From Dryocosmus kuriphilus (Eukaryota; Arthropoda; Insecta; Hymenoptera; Cynipidae), in assembly GCA_038277395.1 (NCBI GenBank), contig CM076193.1, forward strand, positions 71,814,252 to 71,878,251: DNA of 64,000 nucleotides, written 5' to 3'. The notes beneath the pieces are model-generated. The model was not told the origin of the DNA and did no database searches. It worked only from the letters and a program-made list of their open reading frames with translations. Positions 43,077 through 57,061 of this stretch are shown here, piece by piece; the stretch's first letter is position 1, and each line of letters opens with the position of its first letter. Both the position numbers and the translations under genes were made by a program.

Positions 43077-45271
43077 GATGTAAGAACCCGGGAAGCCTAT
43101 TCTTAGCGATAAATGATAAAAAATGAATTTTTAATTAATTAGCAGAAATATATCCAAGGGTGTTTTCAGCGACCATTTCCTATACCCTCTGGTTGTTTCC
43201 ACAACTTTTAACTAAAATTCGGTTTTAATAATAAATTATCATCATTTCCTTGTCTTTCCTGATAGGAAAAACCATTCATTATTAAATATCTATGTACTCT
43301 TTTGCTACAAGAGTCGGTTTCAGAAGCATAACCTGGATTTATTGTGTAATAATCACGTTTTCGTACTACCTCCTGCGTTAACATAGGAAACTTTACGATT
43401 TAAAAACTCGCTAATCATTAGTTAATGGCCAATTTACGATTTCCTTACTTGAAATTAAATTCAAAATTAAAGTTAAAATTAGGAGCTCTTTTTGTTTAAT
43501 TAAATTAATTATTAAAATTTTTCACTAATAAAAGCACGGCTAGCTTGAACCACTTTTGACTGAAAAGTGCTCGCCTATCCCAGAAACTTCTGAATATGTT
43601 TTAGGGATGCCTCCCGAGTATTTTAAGGCTTAAATGAAAAAAATTGTTCGGCCCCTTTTTAAGAAGTTATAATTTTTAATTTTTTTGTGGGTTCACGTAT
43701 TTTTAATATTTAATGGTTTTTATAAGCTGAAGAGTAGGGAACATTGGAAGTTTTTAACACGCACAAGAATGTCGTAAATTTCATGTACTCTTGTAATTTA
43801 AAACTAAAAAAGTAATGAAAATTCAATATCATTTCTTTTGAAACTTAGATGACACTTGTTGTGAAATATGCAGTTCGTTTTTTAAAAATTCAAAATCGCT
43901 ACATTGAATTCCAATTCGCACCTTGAAATTTTAAAATTACAATATTAAAATTCAATTTTTACTTTGAAAATTCAAGACAACGTTATTAAATTTCGATTCG
44001 CATTGTGAAATTTTAAAGGGTTATATTGAAATTACAAATACCCTTCAAATGCCCTTTCACATTAAAAAAAAAAGTTTACTTAAAATTCAATACAAGCATT
44101 ATAAAAATTGGAGTAAGAAATATTAAAAACTGCGAGTAATATTTATGGAATTCTCGATACAGATTTTAAAATTTTGGACATAAATATTTAAATTTAATGT
44201 GTATGCCATTTAATTTTAAATAATGTAGTGGAATAGTTAAAATGTCAAACAAATACTTTTTTATACATATCTTTCTAATTTCTTCATTATTTATACAATA
44301 TTTAAAATTTGTGACTTAAAAAAACCGTTTAAAAAATATTTTTGAAAAAATCACACAAATTTTGCAAATCCTCGTCGCCATTTTCAATTTTTAGTATTAG
44401 TTTTTTAATGCAATATTTTTTTTGAATTTTCGACTCAGAAAACACTCAAGTAATTAATTTTATACAAATCGAATTTTTTTCGTCCTTTGGAAAATTTTCT
44501 AGGCTTTATCTCACTATGAAACGCAACAATCGCGGACACTTCTTCGTGTCGGACGTTGCATTCTAATTTCTTTCCCATGAACCACTGTCTGTCCCACTAC
44601 GAAACTTACAGAACTTGTATCTAATATTCAGACCCTCGTTTGTTCAAAAGCTTTAAAATCCCATACCTTTGCTATTTTTATCAATTTTTTAAAAAAATGT
44701 TTGTCAGATTTTTCTTCACTACCAAAGGATTGAACACACTCAGTTACTGCCAAACCCCTTTCTAACAAAAAAATTTGTATGGTCACCTGACATGGAATCC
44801 ACCTCTTGTCGATAACTTATGAACTATACAATAACTTTTACATGAAAGAAATGAGAATTATAAAACAGTACTTGAAAATTTCTTTGACTCTTAACCACTC
44901 TGACATCAAGGGAAACTTCAAGTATTATTTTAGAATTCTTCACTAAAAAGTAATTCAAATTTCAAAAATGTTCATGAAATATTTTTAAATTGTTGTGAAA
45001 TATGCAGTTCGTGTTCTAAAAATTCAAAATCGGTACATTGAATTCCAATTTGCACCTTCAAATTTTAAAATTACAATATTAAAATTCAATTTTTACTTTG
45101 AAAATTCAAGACAACGTTATTAAATTTCGATTCGCATTGTGAAATTTTAAAGGGGTATATTGAAATTACAAATACCCTTCAAATGCCCTTTCAAATAAAA
45201 AAAAAAAAGTTTACTTAAAATTCAATATCAGCATTATAAAAATTGGAGTAAGAAATATTAAACACTACGAG
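43077..45271 (-). repeat. R repeat, right arm (unit A)
   Basis: It matches, inverted, 23345-24530 and 14148-14861 without the gypsy element. The unoccupied gypsy site is at about 44263. Its outer end (about 44990-45270) is a partial second copy of 43850-44140, so R ends here by internal duplication before joining Harbinger sequence at GTGTACCTTTTC. The decayed ORF with its TGA is at about 44428-44760, further damaged by a 5-nt loss. Confidence 0.85.
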
Positions 45272-47284
45272 GTGTACCTTTTCTTGAATTATAAAATTAT
45301 GCAAGCAGACCGATCCCATTATGATAAGTCTTATATTATCATAAAGTGCATCTATCGACGCACGGAAAATTCACCACTTAGAAGACATAATTCTAAACGT
45401 ATTTTCAATAACACGTCGAGCTCTGCTTAATCTGTAATTAAAGATCTTCTGGTCATTTGGTAGACGACTCGTAGATCTTCCAGGAAATGGACGCATTATA
45501 TTTATATTGAGAGGAAATGCCTCGTCTGCCACACAGAAGTGGGCTACTAATGGACTACCAGGAAATAATTCTGATGATTTAGGAAGGTTCAGAGAGCGAG
45601 AGAAAAGCCTTTGACCAAAGATGCTATGAAGCAATACTCCTCCATCGATGCCTTCCTTTACCTCCAATATCTACAATTACATATTTGTAATTAGCATCGC
45701 ACACTGCTAGTAAAGTGATGCTGTGAGCATGCTTGTAATTAAAAAATTCTGAGCCACTGTGTGGTTGAGCCTATAAATAGTTCATTTCTTAGTATATCAT
45801 TATAATGTAAGCATTATTATTTAAAAGTGAAGTATAGTTTAAATCATGGTATTTTATATCTAAAATTTACCGTCATAACGACCTATTTGCCGTCCATGGC
45901 TCCCCAGCAATGAGGCATCTGCCACTTCTGTTGGAAATCATTTTCTATCTATTGCCAACCAATTCTGACATCTTCAAAAACGTCTACTTGCAGTTTTTTC
46001 CACATGACTTTCAACACATTTGGAATAAATATGTCTATTGTACTGACACCCATACGAAATTGTTTCGAAAGAGAATGGATGCTTTCCCCGGAAGCCAAGT
46101 ACCTGCAAATAACAAAATTTATACATGAACATCGGAGGATCGTATGTACATCCTTTACAAATACCTTAATATGACCATCAACTTTTTAGACGGAGTGATT
46201 ATATCCTCTCTTGTTGGGGCGCTGTATATTTCTGGACCAACCTGCAGTAGTAGCTTTTCATAATTCTCCACTGTCATACGCGTATAATCTCTGAACATAA
46301 CTTGATCGAAGATAACCATTTCTTTTATTAAATTTCCATGTGCTCCTACAAGTTGTACAGTACGAGTAACATTAGTGGGCCTCTCGACAAAATCTCTTAG
46401 TTCTTAGTTGTAAAGGGTACTACATCTTTTTAGGATGAAAAACGCTCTTTAAAGATTCTTGAAAAGACAAAATCTGTTTCTGTAATGTAGAGAAAAAGGT
46501 TGGTAACAAAAAAAAAAGGGATTTATACCGACAAAGCGAAAATTTCATTAAAAATACATTTTAATTTTACAAAAAAAATACCTTCAGGTGTAAAATTGAT
46601 ATTTCTTTTACGATGAAATTAATTTCTAGTTTAATTATAAACAAAAATTTTAATTTTACCTTCCAGCTGTCGATGTTTCCAAAGAGGATGAACGCGATGT
46701 CGCCGATGTCGCCTGTTTCTCATCTTTTTCCGTCGTCGCAATAACAGCCAAAGAAGTTCAATTTATTCGGTCAAATAGTTTGATAAACGTCCATCCATAT
46801 TTTTCAAACCTAACAACCAATTCATTTATGTATAAAATTATCAATTACAGGATTTCAAAGGTTATGTTATATCGACTTGTACAACATTTTTAAAACTGAT
46901 GACAAAAAGATAAGAATTATTTTTAAAACTGATGACGAAAAGATAAAAATTATTACAATAATAAAATACTGACTTTCAGATAAGAATAAAGTACTCAGGA
47001 AAAGATAATATCTACTTACACTCAGCCTGATAAGTGACAACAACACATCTGTAAACGTCTGAAATCTGAAATTCTGTAATATTCATTTCAGGGTTGGGCA
47101 TTTTATCTATTTTTTTTTTACATTATATCACAGAAATTCTACTGATTATCATAATTGTACACTTAAACTATGTGAAAATTGTTTTTTTTTTTTTATTTTA
47201 AAATTTAACAATATTTAAAGTTCCCGCGCCATTTCACATTTTCCACGGTAAAAATTCCTCGGAAAATTGTTCCTGTGAACAGCC
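45272..47284 (-). mobile_element. Hybrid PIF/Harbinger copy between the tandem units
   Basis: 3'-truncated element with the TIR ending at 47284. Blocks include ADEAFPLNINIMRPFPGRS and VIENTF (45371-45667), a nearby exon with QPHSGSEFFNYKHAHSI and HCWGAMDGKQVV (about 45890). Positions left of ~46032 match the copy at 59408-61410, positions right of ~46138 match 32087-33232, so this is a recombinant. The transposase is broken: it lacks sequence beyond SSKW and has frameshifts. Confidence 0.88.
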
Positions 47285-48264
47285 TCAGCAAAGACATTAT
47301 ACACTTAGATGCGGTAAGGGAAAAGGAGAGGGGATAGGAATCGTTAGTAGGCTAGGATAAATGCAGTTGGCGCTGTCGGCGAAAATCCTAGCCCACCCCG
47401 CTGTGCTTCTCTTCCCAAAGATTTCTATTTTCTACCCGCTAGGAGTACCAATCTTCTCTTAACAGGCTCCACTGAAATAATTTCCAGAAGGTAATATAGT
47501 TTTCTGAAAATATTCATGATCGCTAGAGCAATAATTAGAACTCTGTCTTACCACACCCCACCCAACCCCTGCCTTACCAGGCGATCAAGGTCAATAAATA
47601 GCAATAGTGTAATATAAATAAATAATAAAAATCCACAATGAGATGAATATTTATCATTGCTTAATGAAAATTAAATTCAATTAATATTTAACTGCAAATA
47701 TTTGTAAAAGTATTTATATACATATATGCTTGGATTTCCGTTTAACAACTTTTTTTGAATTTCAGAATAAATATCTTATTTTACATTAAACCCAAATTGA
47801 TACGAAGAGTTCTTACAAAATAATTTTCGATCCCTTTATATTTTAATAATAATGACATGAAAGAAAGAATGATTTGCATAATATATCACAATTCCAGTGT
47901 AATTAACAATTCATATAATTTTGGCGTGAATTTTGTTACTTTAAATAACGTAGCGTAAACTATAAATGTTATGTTTAATATATTATGAGAGAATAGAAAC
48001 AGGAAGAAATAAATAAATTTTCTTCATTCACTTCAATCTAACTTAAAATTGTTTAACTTCAAAAGATTTACTGATATGAAATTTGAAATGTATTTAAATT
48101 TTATGATTCGCTTCGGCCTAATTCAAAATTGTTTAAATTCAAGAGATTTACATATATCAAAATTTACATTTATTTACAGTGAAATAATTGTCCTTGAATT
48201 CTATCAGCACTCGAGGTTAATATGATTCGATTAGAAATGATTTCAATTTAAAACATATATATAT

Positions 48265-48335
<71 letters not shown>

Positions 48336-48338
<3 letters not shown>

Positions 48339-51300
48339 GGTGTTTTTTTTAACTTGACAAATCGAAATATCTCAAAAAATACGCATCCTACAAAAAAAAA
48401 TTTCTTAATAAAAACTTTTTATTTTCGAGGGGGAAAAGCGGTTTTGCAAAAATTTACCCCACCCCCTAAGGGGGCAGGGGGGTGGGGGTAACTTCGTTAT
48501 TTCAAATGGGAACCCCAATTTTTTATCACAGATTCAGATTTTCCTTTATGAAATACGTAAGTTTTATTCGAAAAATTTTTTTCGATTCGCGATAGATGGC
48601 GCTGTAATTGCGAAAAATGAAATTGCTTTTTTTAACTTGACAAATCGAAATATCTCAAAAAATACGCATCTTAAGAAAAAAATGTTTTTAATAAAAACTT
48701 TTTATTTTCGAGGGGGAAAAGCGGTTTTGCAAAAATTTACCCCACCCCACCCCCTAAGGGGGCAGGGGTGGGGGTAACTTCGTAATTTCAAATGAGAACC
48801 CCAATTTTTTATCACAGATTCAGATTCTCCTTTATGAAATACGTAAGTTTTATTCGAAAAATTTTTTTCGATTCGCGATAGATGGCGCTGAAATTACGAA
48901 AAATGAAATTGCTTTTTTTAACTTGACAAATCGAAATATCTCAAAAAATACGCATCCTACGAAAAAAATGTGCTTAATAAAAACTTTTTATTTTCAAGGG
49001 GGAAAAGCGGTTTTGCAAAAATTTACCCCACCCCACCCCCTAAGGGGGCAGGGGTGGGGGTAACTTCGTAATTTCAAATGGGAACCCCAATTTTTTATCA
49101 CAGATTCAGATTCTCATTTATGAAACACGTAAGTTTTGTTTGAAATTTTTTTTTCGGTTCGCGATAGATGGCGCTGCAATTGCAAAAAATGTAATTGTTG
49201 GGTGTTTCAAGGATAACGCTTCCAAACAAAAGGTAAATGAGACGTGTTGAATCTAAGGAAGATCATTCAATTGTAATCAGTTCAATTTTGACGTTACTTT
49301 CGGGGTGCTTGATTTCAGTGAGTCCCCTCGCCTCTCACCATCGGGGTGCTTGATTTCAGTGAGTCCCTTCGCTTTTCACCATCTGGATTCTGGATTTCGA
49401 TTTACATTTTACAATAAGTGCTCAAAATGGTGTCCTCCCACTTCGATGCACTTGTTAATCCGAGCTTCGAAAGATTCGACACAACTGCGAAGTGTGTCTG
49501 GTGTTATTTGTGCACAAGCAGACCTGATTCGCTCGAGCATGTTATCACGAGTTGTGGGCACTTCTTGATACACGTTACTCCTTAGATAACCCCACAAAAA
49601 GAAATCCGGCGCCGTAAGGTCTGGCGATCTGGCAGGCCAATTTACCGGACCTCCTCTACCGATCATTCATTTTCTAAAAAGTTACGATATTTTTCACCGT
49701 TCAAATTGCCATCAATAAAATACGGGCCGATAAGTTGATCTCCAATTATTCCACACCAAACATTCACTAACCATGGACGCTGATGCTCAACTTCACGCAA
49801 CCAGTGTGGGTTTTCTCTACTCCAATAATGCATGTTGTGTCGATTAACGTTACCATGGTTTGTGAAAGAAGACTCGTCTGAGAACATTACTCGAAAAAAG
49901 AAGTTGGGGTTTCCTTGTATCTGCTGGAGCGCCCATTGACAAAATGTTACGCGGTTCTGAAAATCATTGCCATGAAGTTCTTGATGCAGTGAAATATGAT
50001 AAGGATGATATTTATTACGTTTGAAAATCTTACAAACACTGGATAGAGACATTCCGAAATCGCGGCTTAGTTGTCGCGTACTAACATGAGGGTCATGAGT
50101 GACTGCAGCTAAAATCGCGATTTCTTTATCAACTCCAGTAACCCTTAATTGACGGTTCCTTTTTTTCGATTTTACACTTCCGTCAGCCATGAACTTTCTG
50201 ACAACCCGGTAAAAGGAAGATTGTGAAGGAACACTTTCTGGAAAACGATGAGCATAAAGCGTGATAGCATCATTGATATTCCTGCCACTTTCTCCATAAA
50301 TGAGAATCATTTCAATTTTCTGTTGTTGAGATAGAATTTCCATTGTAAAAGTCTTTAATTCAAGTAATGAGGGAATACAACGACACCTAAACCAACCCAA
50401 ACGAATGTGACCAACAATAATAATCCAAACGAAAGCAACTAATTACGATCAACTCAAATGAACGCAATCAACACACCCAAATCAAATGAACACAATCAAC
50501 CCTCCTAACGAATGAACGTTAATCACGGACAGACGCGGTTAGCGCTCGATTGTGTGACCGACTGACTCAATGATATGTAATGTCTACATCAAAAATCGAC
50601 TATCGACAACCAACTGCTTTCGGGAAAGTTTTTCTGCAGTTTTAGCACTTTTACTGTCCCTTGGCCGAAAGTTCAAGCACCCCGATGGTGAGAGGCGAGG
50701 GGACTCACTGAAATCAAGCACCCCGAAATTAATGTCCAAAATTGAATTTATTACAATTGAATGATCTTCCTTACATTCAACACGTCTCATTTACTTTTTG
50801 TTTGGAAGCGTTATCCTTGAAACACTCAACAATTACATTTTTTGCAATTGCAGCGCCATCTATCGCGAATCGAAAAAAAAATTTCAAACAGAACTTGCGT
50901 ATTTCATAAATGAGAATCTGAATCTGTGATAAAAAATTGAGGTTCCCATTTGAAATTACGAAGTTACCCCCACCCCTGCCCCCTTAGGGGGTGGGGTGGG
51001 GTAAATTTTTGCAAAACCGCTTTTCCTCCTCGAAAATAAAAAGTTTTTATTAACAACATTTTTTTCGTAGGATGCGTATTTTTTGAGATATTTCGATTTG
51101 TCAAGTTAAAAAAAGCAATTTCATTTTTCGCAATTTCAGCGCCATCTATCGCGAATCGAAAAAAATTTTTCGAATAAAACTTACGTATTTCATAAAGGAG
51201 AATCTGAATCTGTGATAAAAAATTGGGGTTCCCATTTGAAATTACGAAGTTAGCCCCACCCCTACCCCCTTAGTGGGCCGGGTGGGGTAAATTTTTGCAA

Positions 51301-51408
51301 AACCGCTTTTCCCCCTCGAAAATAAAAAGTTTCTATTAAAAACATTTTTTTCGTAGGATGCGTATTTTTTGAGATATTTCGATTTGTCAAGTTAAAAAAA
51401 ACACCCTG
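48336..51408 (-). mobile_element. Mariner-like element (unit B)
   Basis: Copy of 34274-37345, same TA flanks, same three left and two right TIR subrepeats. A few G/C run lengths differ. Confidence 0.9.
49409..50400 (-). pseudogene. Mariner-superfamily transposase with central deletion (unit B)
   Basis: The two frames (50400-49663 and 49666-49409) are identical in translation to those of unit A, including the loss of the segment with the second catalytic Asp. The deletion therefore predates the tandem duplication. Confidence 0.85.
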
Positions 51409-51414
51409 TATACA

Positions 51415-51448
51415 AGGGGGGCTTCGCCCCCCTGCGCGCTTCGCGCGC
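51415..51448. repeat. Two adjacent G/C hairpins (unit B)
   Basis: Same GGGGGGCTTCGCCCCCC and GCGCGCTTCGCGCGC pair as in unit A, unchanged. Confidence 0.85.
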
Positions 51449-51952
51449 CTACCCACCATTCTGACAGAATTTTGATGAATTTTGATGAATTTCTAATTTT
51501 TATATTATTATCTAATTTATTGATTTTTTGCCAATTTCATTGAATGTATATTTTATATTTTAATTAATATATTATATTATATAATGTATTAATTAATATA
51601 TTAATTATATATTTGATTGATTTTTTGACAATTTAATTAATATATTATATTATATATAATATATTAATTAATATATTAATTATATATTTTATAATATATT
51701 TAATTTTATATTTATTTAATATCTTTCATTATCACTATATTTATGAGTGATCATTATATTTTACAATTCACTTAAAATTCAATGAAATCGTTTCCAAGAT
51801 GCACTACGTGGAAGTAATCAATATTGCATCTCAAAAATCTGTAACAAAAATTATATTAAATTGTTCATATATTATATATTTTATACACTGAGAAAAAAGT
51901 TTAAAAAAAGTTCTTTTTATTAAAATTTAATAAACAGAAACTTTATTTAATA

Positions 51953-53267
51953 TTATATATATTTTAAAAAATATATATAAGACCAAGAGAAGATAGTTAA
52001 TTTTGAATCAAAAATTTCTTTCCAAACAATATTTTTAATATTTGTATCATCTTCTGATTTATTCTCAACAAACAATTTATCAGGATTTTTACATCTGGAT
52101 AGAGCTACATATAATTGTCCATGAGAAAATAAAGGTCTATGAAAGAATATTCCTAACTTTTCGAAATTTTGACCTTGAGATTTATTTATTGTAATTGCAA
52201 AAGCTAAAAAAATTGGAAATTGTCTTCTATATAAAATAAATGGTAAAGAAGAAAATTCCCCAGAATCTAAAATTATTCTTGGTATGAAAGCCGTAGTTCC
52301 CTTTTTAGTACCAGTAATAGCCATAACTTTAATATTAAATTTATGTAATTGTAAAATTTTCAAACGTGTTCCATTACAAAGCCCATCATTAATACTTAAA
52401 TTTCTTATCAGCATTACAATTGCGCCAATTTTTAAAGTTAATTTATGAATTGGTAAACCTGGAAATTTCAACGAATTTAAATATTCAATAGGAAAATTTA
52501 ACTGAACATCCTCATCAATTTGGTCAACTCCTTTATTTTTTGCGTAATCTAAACTGTAATATGTTACTTCTTTTGCTAAAATTTTCTTTAATATTTTATT
52601 ATTCAATTTATAAATGTCTTCATTATGGCAAGCTAGTATTGCACAATTTGGTAAATCATCATTTTCATTTATATTTGTGCCATATATTTCTGTACATATA
52701 TCATTTGTTTTCCAATGTTCGGGTATATAAAAGGAATTAATACTTCCTTGTCCAATTTTTAATAAAAAATTTTGAAAAATTATTATTACACGATCGCATA
52801 TTTAATTTTAAATTCATAATTTTGAAATTGGGCCATAAATAAGAATATTTAATTGATTCCTGAACAATACTTGTTCTACAACCGTTTTTAATTACAGGTA
52901 AAATTTGTCGAAAATCTCCTCCTAATATTATTAATTTTCCAGCAAATGGTAAATTTTCAATTTTACAACAGTCTCTTAAAGTTCTGTCAACTATTTCTAG
53001 TGCTTTTTTCGGAATCATAGATGCTTCATCCCAAATAATAACGTCACATTCTCTCAATTTTTTTTTATCTGACCGTAATTTTAAAAACGTAGTTTCGATA
53101 TATGTCAAATCTAATGGCATTCTGAAAATTCGATGACTTGTCATACCACCAGGAAGTAAAATTGATGCTATACCAGTCCATGCCATTGACACAACTTTCT
53201 TCCCATTTCCAATAAAATAATGAAATACAATACGGGAACCTATATAGGAATTTCCAATAGGGGACAT
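51953..53267 (-). pseudogene. PIF1-family helicase, frameshifted copy (unit B)
   Basis: The same ORF as in unit A is split into 53267-52737 and 52606-51953 by one extra A in an A-run (52763-52768; six here, five in unit A). The N-terminal part keeps VIIWDEAS and GGDFRQILPV and the same lysine-less GNSYIGSR; the C-terminal part keeps ITINKSQGQ and LYVALSRC. The indel may be real decay or a homopolymer base-call error. Confidence 0.82.
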
Positions 53268-53336
53268 TACGTCTAATTTAAAATCTTTACGTCATATCTT
53301 TTTTTACAAATAAGTGTATAAATTTAAAGTGAAAAA

Positions 53337-54590
53337 ATGGCCAATATTCGAAAAAAAAACGCTGAAAATGATTACAAAAATAATTCAAATCAAAATAAAA
53401 AGATGAAATCCAATCCTAACCCTGATCTTCCTTTCACAACAACACATTTTTTAAAAGAAAAAATTCACATCGGAGATAAATTTGTGTAAGTATACTTATA
53501 TTTCATATTTCATGTATATATTTTTTAAATATTTATAATATATAGGTCAGTAGTTGCATATGCAGAACATATACAACCACTTAAAAACATATTATCCAAA
53601 GACGGAAAGGAATACGAATTATTTAAATTTATTTTAAATAATAATGATGATTGTCGTATATCCTGCTTATCTTGGAATAAAAATGCTTTTGAGTTTTCAA
53701 CGAAAATTAATGAGAATCAAGTAAGCTTTACCAATTTTTACACTGAATTCATACTATTTAAAAAAAACCATTTTTTAAATAGAAAGAAAAATAGTTTCAA
53801 TATTTCAGATTCAGGTTTTCTTTCTAAATTTTCACCCTTTTTAAATCTACAGTCTTAACCTTCAAAAGACCTTAAAATTTTAAGACCTAAAAAAAACTTA
53901 ATTTTTAACCCTTAAAAAATTAAGTCTATGTTTTCATATTTTAGAAACTTTTAATTCAAAATATGACGGCAAAACCAAGTTCGAATTATAATAACGGAAA
54001 TCTTCATTATGAATTACTGTTAACAAATAATTCAAAAATAACGAACATTGGATTTTTTAATATCAAACAAAATCAAGGAGAAGTTAAAAAAATTAAATTT
54101 GAAAAGAAAATTATTCTTCAAAGTTCAGGTCTTATAAGTAAATTGATTAATTAACGAATTACTAATTGATTAAATTAAAATTCTCTTTATATAAATTTTA
54201 TACATAGAAATTGAAGGTTTTTTGAAAGATGAATTTATTCCTGAGCATAAAAAAGCGAATCAATATTTAGGCAGTATCACAAATGGAAAGTATAAATTAA
54301 TAGTTAATATTTTTAATGTGACACCAAATTTTAATATAATTCAAGGACAAAAAATTGAAATTCTTGGAAGTCTATATGATAATAGTAAATAATTTAAAAA
54401 TTAAACTTAAAAAAAAATTTATATATCACTAATATATATCAAATATATATTTTTTTTAGACAATTCCAGCATTGGTATTAATGTTCAAAATTCCAGTCAT
54501 ATTACTATCCTCCAGGAAGAATCAATGGATTTAAGTCTTTTACTTTTAGGAGCACAACTTCTTTGTCGCCATAGTGAAAATTCCAGTTAA
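53337..54590 (+). CDS. Five-exon RPA1-like gene (unit B)
   Basis: Exons 53337-53485, 53546-53720, 53945-54137, 54208-54384 and 54460-54590; 825 nt, 274 codons plus TAA. Relative to unit A, the A-run in exon 1 has nine instead of six A, which adds one Lys without breaking the frame. Introns differ by a few bases, but all splice sites are intact. It is divergent from the PIF1-like pseudogene, as in unit A. The retained frame, beside a frameshifted neighbour, is suggestive but the duplication is too young to infer selection. Confidence 0.7.
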
Positions 54591-54974
54591 AATTTCAATA
54601 TTATGATAATTTTATATATAATATATATAATAATAATAATAGTACCGTAATTTTTAGGTACATGTATAAACCAATTAATACAATTTGTTTACAGTTTGAA
54701 ATGCAATATTGGTTACTTCCACGTAGTGCATCTCGGAAACAATTTCATTGAAATTACGTCATTTATTAAATTCACGATCTAATTTCATTGAAATTGGCTA
54801 AAAACCAAAAATCAAATCAATTTAAGGATAATAGATAGATCACGTTAAATATAGTCAAGGTGGATCAACTTTTGTCACACACATAGTGGTGAGGGTGTTT
54901 TTTTTTTCACGGGGTCATGTGCCCATGCGGGTCAAATAGGTCCAAAGTCAATGGTTACAGGTCAAAGGGGATAA

Positions 54975-55138
54975 TAAGGAAAAAGGGAGAAGGGGGTGGG
55001 GAAGAGAGAAGGGCGAGAGGGGAAGGGGGTGAGGGGACGGTATAAGGGTGAGATGGGAATGGAGAAGGGGGTGAGGGGAAGGGAGCTGGATTCCTGACAC
55101 AGCGGCGGCGGCGGCAAGATCTTTTTATAATATATATA

Positions 55139-55200
<62 letters not shown>

Positions 55201-55209
55201 ATATATATG

Positions 55210-55247
<38 letters not shown>

Positions 55248-55255
55248 ATATTATG

Positions 55256-55306
<51 letters not shown>

Positions 55307-55312
55307 ACTATA
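54975..55312. repeat. G-rich purine tract and (TA)n (unit B)
   Basis: Copy of 40905-41225 with a 4-bp loss in the first GGGGGTGAGGGG unit and longer or rearranged TA runs. The open frame 55207-55503 reads the TA tract as alternating Tyr/Ile and the iterons beyond; it is not a gene. Confidence 0.75.
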
Positions 55313-55318
55313 TATATA

Positions 55319-55536
55319 GTGGTCGTTTCCACGCCTTTTACAGATGCGCAGAGGTTGTTTCCACGACGTCTGGTACATTCCACGACGGTCATGGAAAACT
55401 TTTACATCTAAGGGTCGTTTCAACGACTCGTGGAAAGTACCATTGGATAAACTATGGTGCTTTCCACGACTTCAGTAGCAAATGTGCTTTCCACGACTTG
55501 TGACGCCTCCTTTTAGGAACGCCCACGTCGTAGAAA
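55319..55536. repeat. TTTCCACGAC iterons (unit B)
   Basis: Copy of 41237-41455. One substitution (A to T) makes the fourth word a better match to the consensus (GTTTCAACGAC). Confidence 0.65.
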
Positions 55537-55853
55537 AAACACTTTGCAAGAACCCCCACTGTATATAGGAGATTATTTACAACAATGGATATTATATATT
55601 TATATTTCTTCCGAAAACATGATAATAATTTTTGTATGCAGGAATAAAATAAATATTAATAATTTTAAATGATAAATACATAAAATTAAAAATATTACTG
55701 CATAAAAATATAATATTCATGTGATAAAAAAGATACAGATAAGTTCAGGAATAAAATGCAGGAATAAAATAAATATTATTAATTTTAAATCATAAATACG
55801 TAAAATTAAAAATACTAATCTATAAAAATATAATATTCATGTCATAAAAAATC

Positions 55854-56128
55854 TGCCCGCTTCGCGGGCACATTCTCATCGCGCGCTACGCGCGATGTAT
55901 GAGCGCGCCTAGGGCGCGCGTCTGTTGACATTCGCGCTTCACGCTCGATACGTTATTTACGGTACTCGCGCTTCGCGCTCGATAGATTATTCGCCTCGCG
56001 CTACGCGCTCGGTGTTTATGGATCGCATATACCTTTAAATTAAAAATTACAAAAGAAATTATTTTACTTAAGGCTCTATCGTCCTTAAGGAATACATTCT
56101 CATCATGACACTCGCGCTTCGCGCTCGA
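55854..56128. repeat. Cluster of G/C hairpins (unit B)
   Basis: Copy of 41772-42046 with all hairpin stems preserved. Confidence 0.85.
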
Positions 56129-56231
56129 TAATTACATTTTTTTAAAACACATTGTAGATTGGTAAAGTCTTTTAGTGATTTTCCTTTTCACAATACAGGA
56201 TTTCGATTCTTAAAAGTAAAACGATGAGTCT

Positions 56232-56812
56232 TATAAATAAATTTTGTAGCTCTTTCCAAAGTGAACAATTCTGCTTGTTAATATTTTCTCATATCTTGCA
56301 TAGTTTTGCTGAAAAGTGGTTTTCTTTATATTTCATAACATATTTCAGGAATAACTCAAAAACTACGCGTCTGCTCAAAAAAATGATAGAAAGCAAATTT
56401 GTAGATCTTTTTGAGGCGAATAACTTTATTTGTTATTATTTTTCCGTATCTTGCATAGTTTGGCAGGAAATTTGAAAATATTGATTTTTAAATAACGTTT
56501 TATCGATTAAAACAAAAACTGTGCATTTTATCAATAAATGATTAAAACAAAATTTGTAGATCTTTTTAAGATGAACAACCTTGTTCTTTAACATTTTTTC
56601 GTATCTTGAATGTTTTGGCGGGAAACCAGAGTTCTTTAATTTTAATAGCGTTTTCTTGATTAAAACAAAAACCGTTCATTTTATCAAAAAACGGTTAAGA
56701 CAAAATTTGTAGATTTTTTTAAAGTGAATAATTTTACTTTCTTACATTTTTTTTGTATCTCATAGTTTAGTTGGAAAATGGATTTTTTGATTTTGTGAAA
56801 ACCGTTTTTGAT
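56232..56812. repeat. Four ~130-bp tandem repeats (unit B)
   Basis: Copy of 42150-42730, one extra A at about 56490. Confidence 0.7.
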
Positions 56813-57019
56813 GGATAAAACCATAACGGTTGGTCAAAAACTGCTGGTTAACGAACTCGTCCTTTCTTTTTACCCATTAAAGAAGTGTACCAAAGCGCAC
56901 TCGAATCCAATTAGTCCTTCGAAAGTTATCGTGGGAACAGACTCCAACGATGACGACGACGACGACGACGACAACGACAACGGCGACGACGACAACAGAC
57001 AGACACCGTCGAAGAAACC

Positions 57020-57020
<1 letters not shown>

Positions 57021-57061
<41 letters not shown>

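Larger units (their letters stand above)
32087..46137. repeat. Tandem segmental duplication, unit A (~14.05 kb)
   Basis: Unit A is nearly identical to 46138-60270. It contains the 5' half of a Harbinger copy, the 9.8-kb insertion, R and the 3' part of the hybrid Harbinger copy. Diagnostic differences place the boundary within Harbinger: CTTTCAACACATTTGG and AAATATGTC at about 46009-46033 match the right-hand copy, whereas CGGAGGATCG at about 46133-46142 matches the left-hand one. Confidence 0.9.

Noticed and set aside
55207..55503. 98-codon ORF starting with alternating Tyr/Ile
   Set aside because: It translates (TA)n and the following iterons; the unit A counterpart has no such frame.
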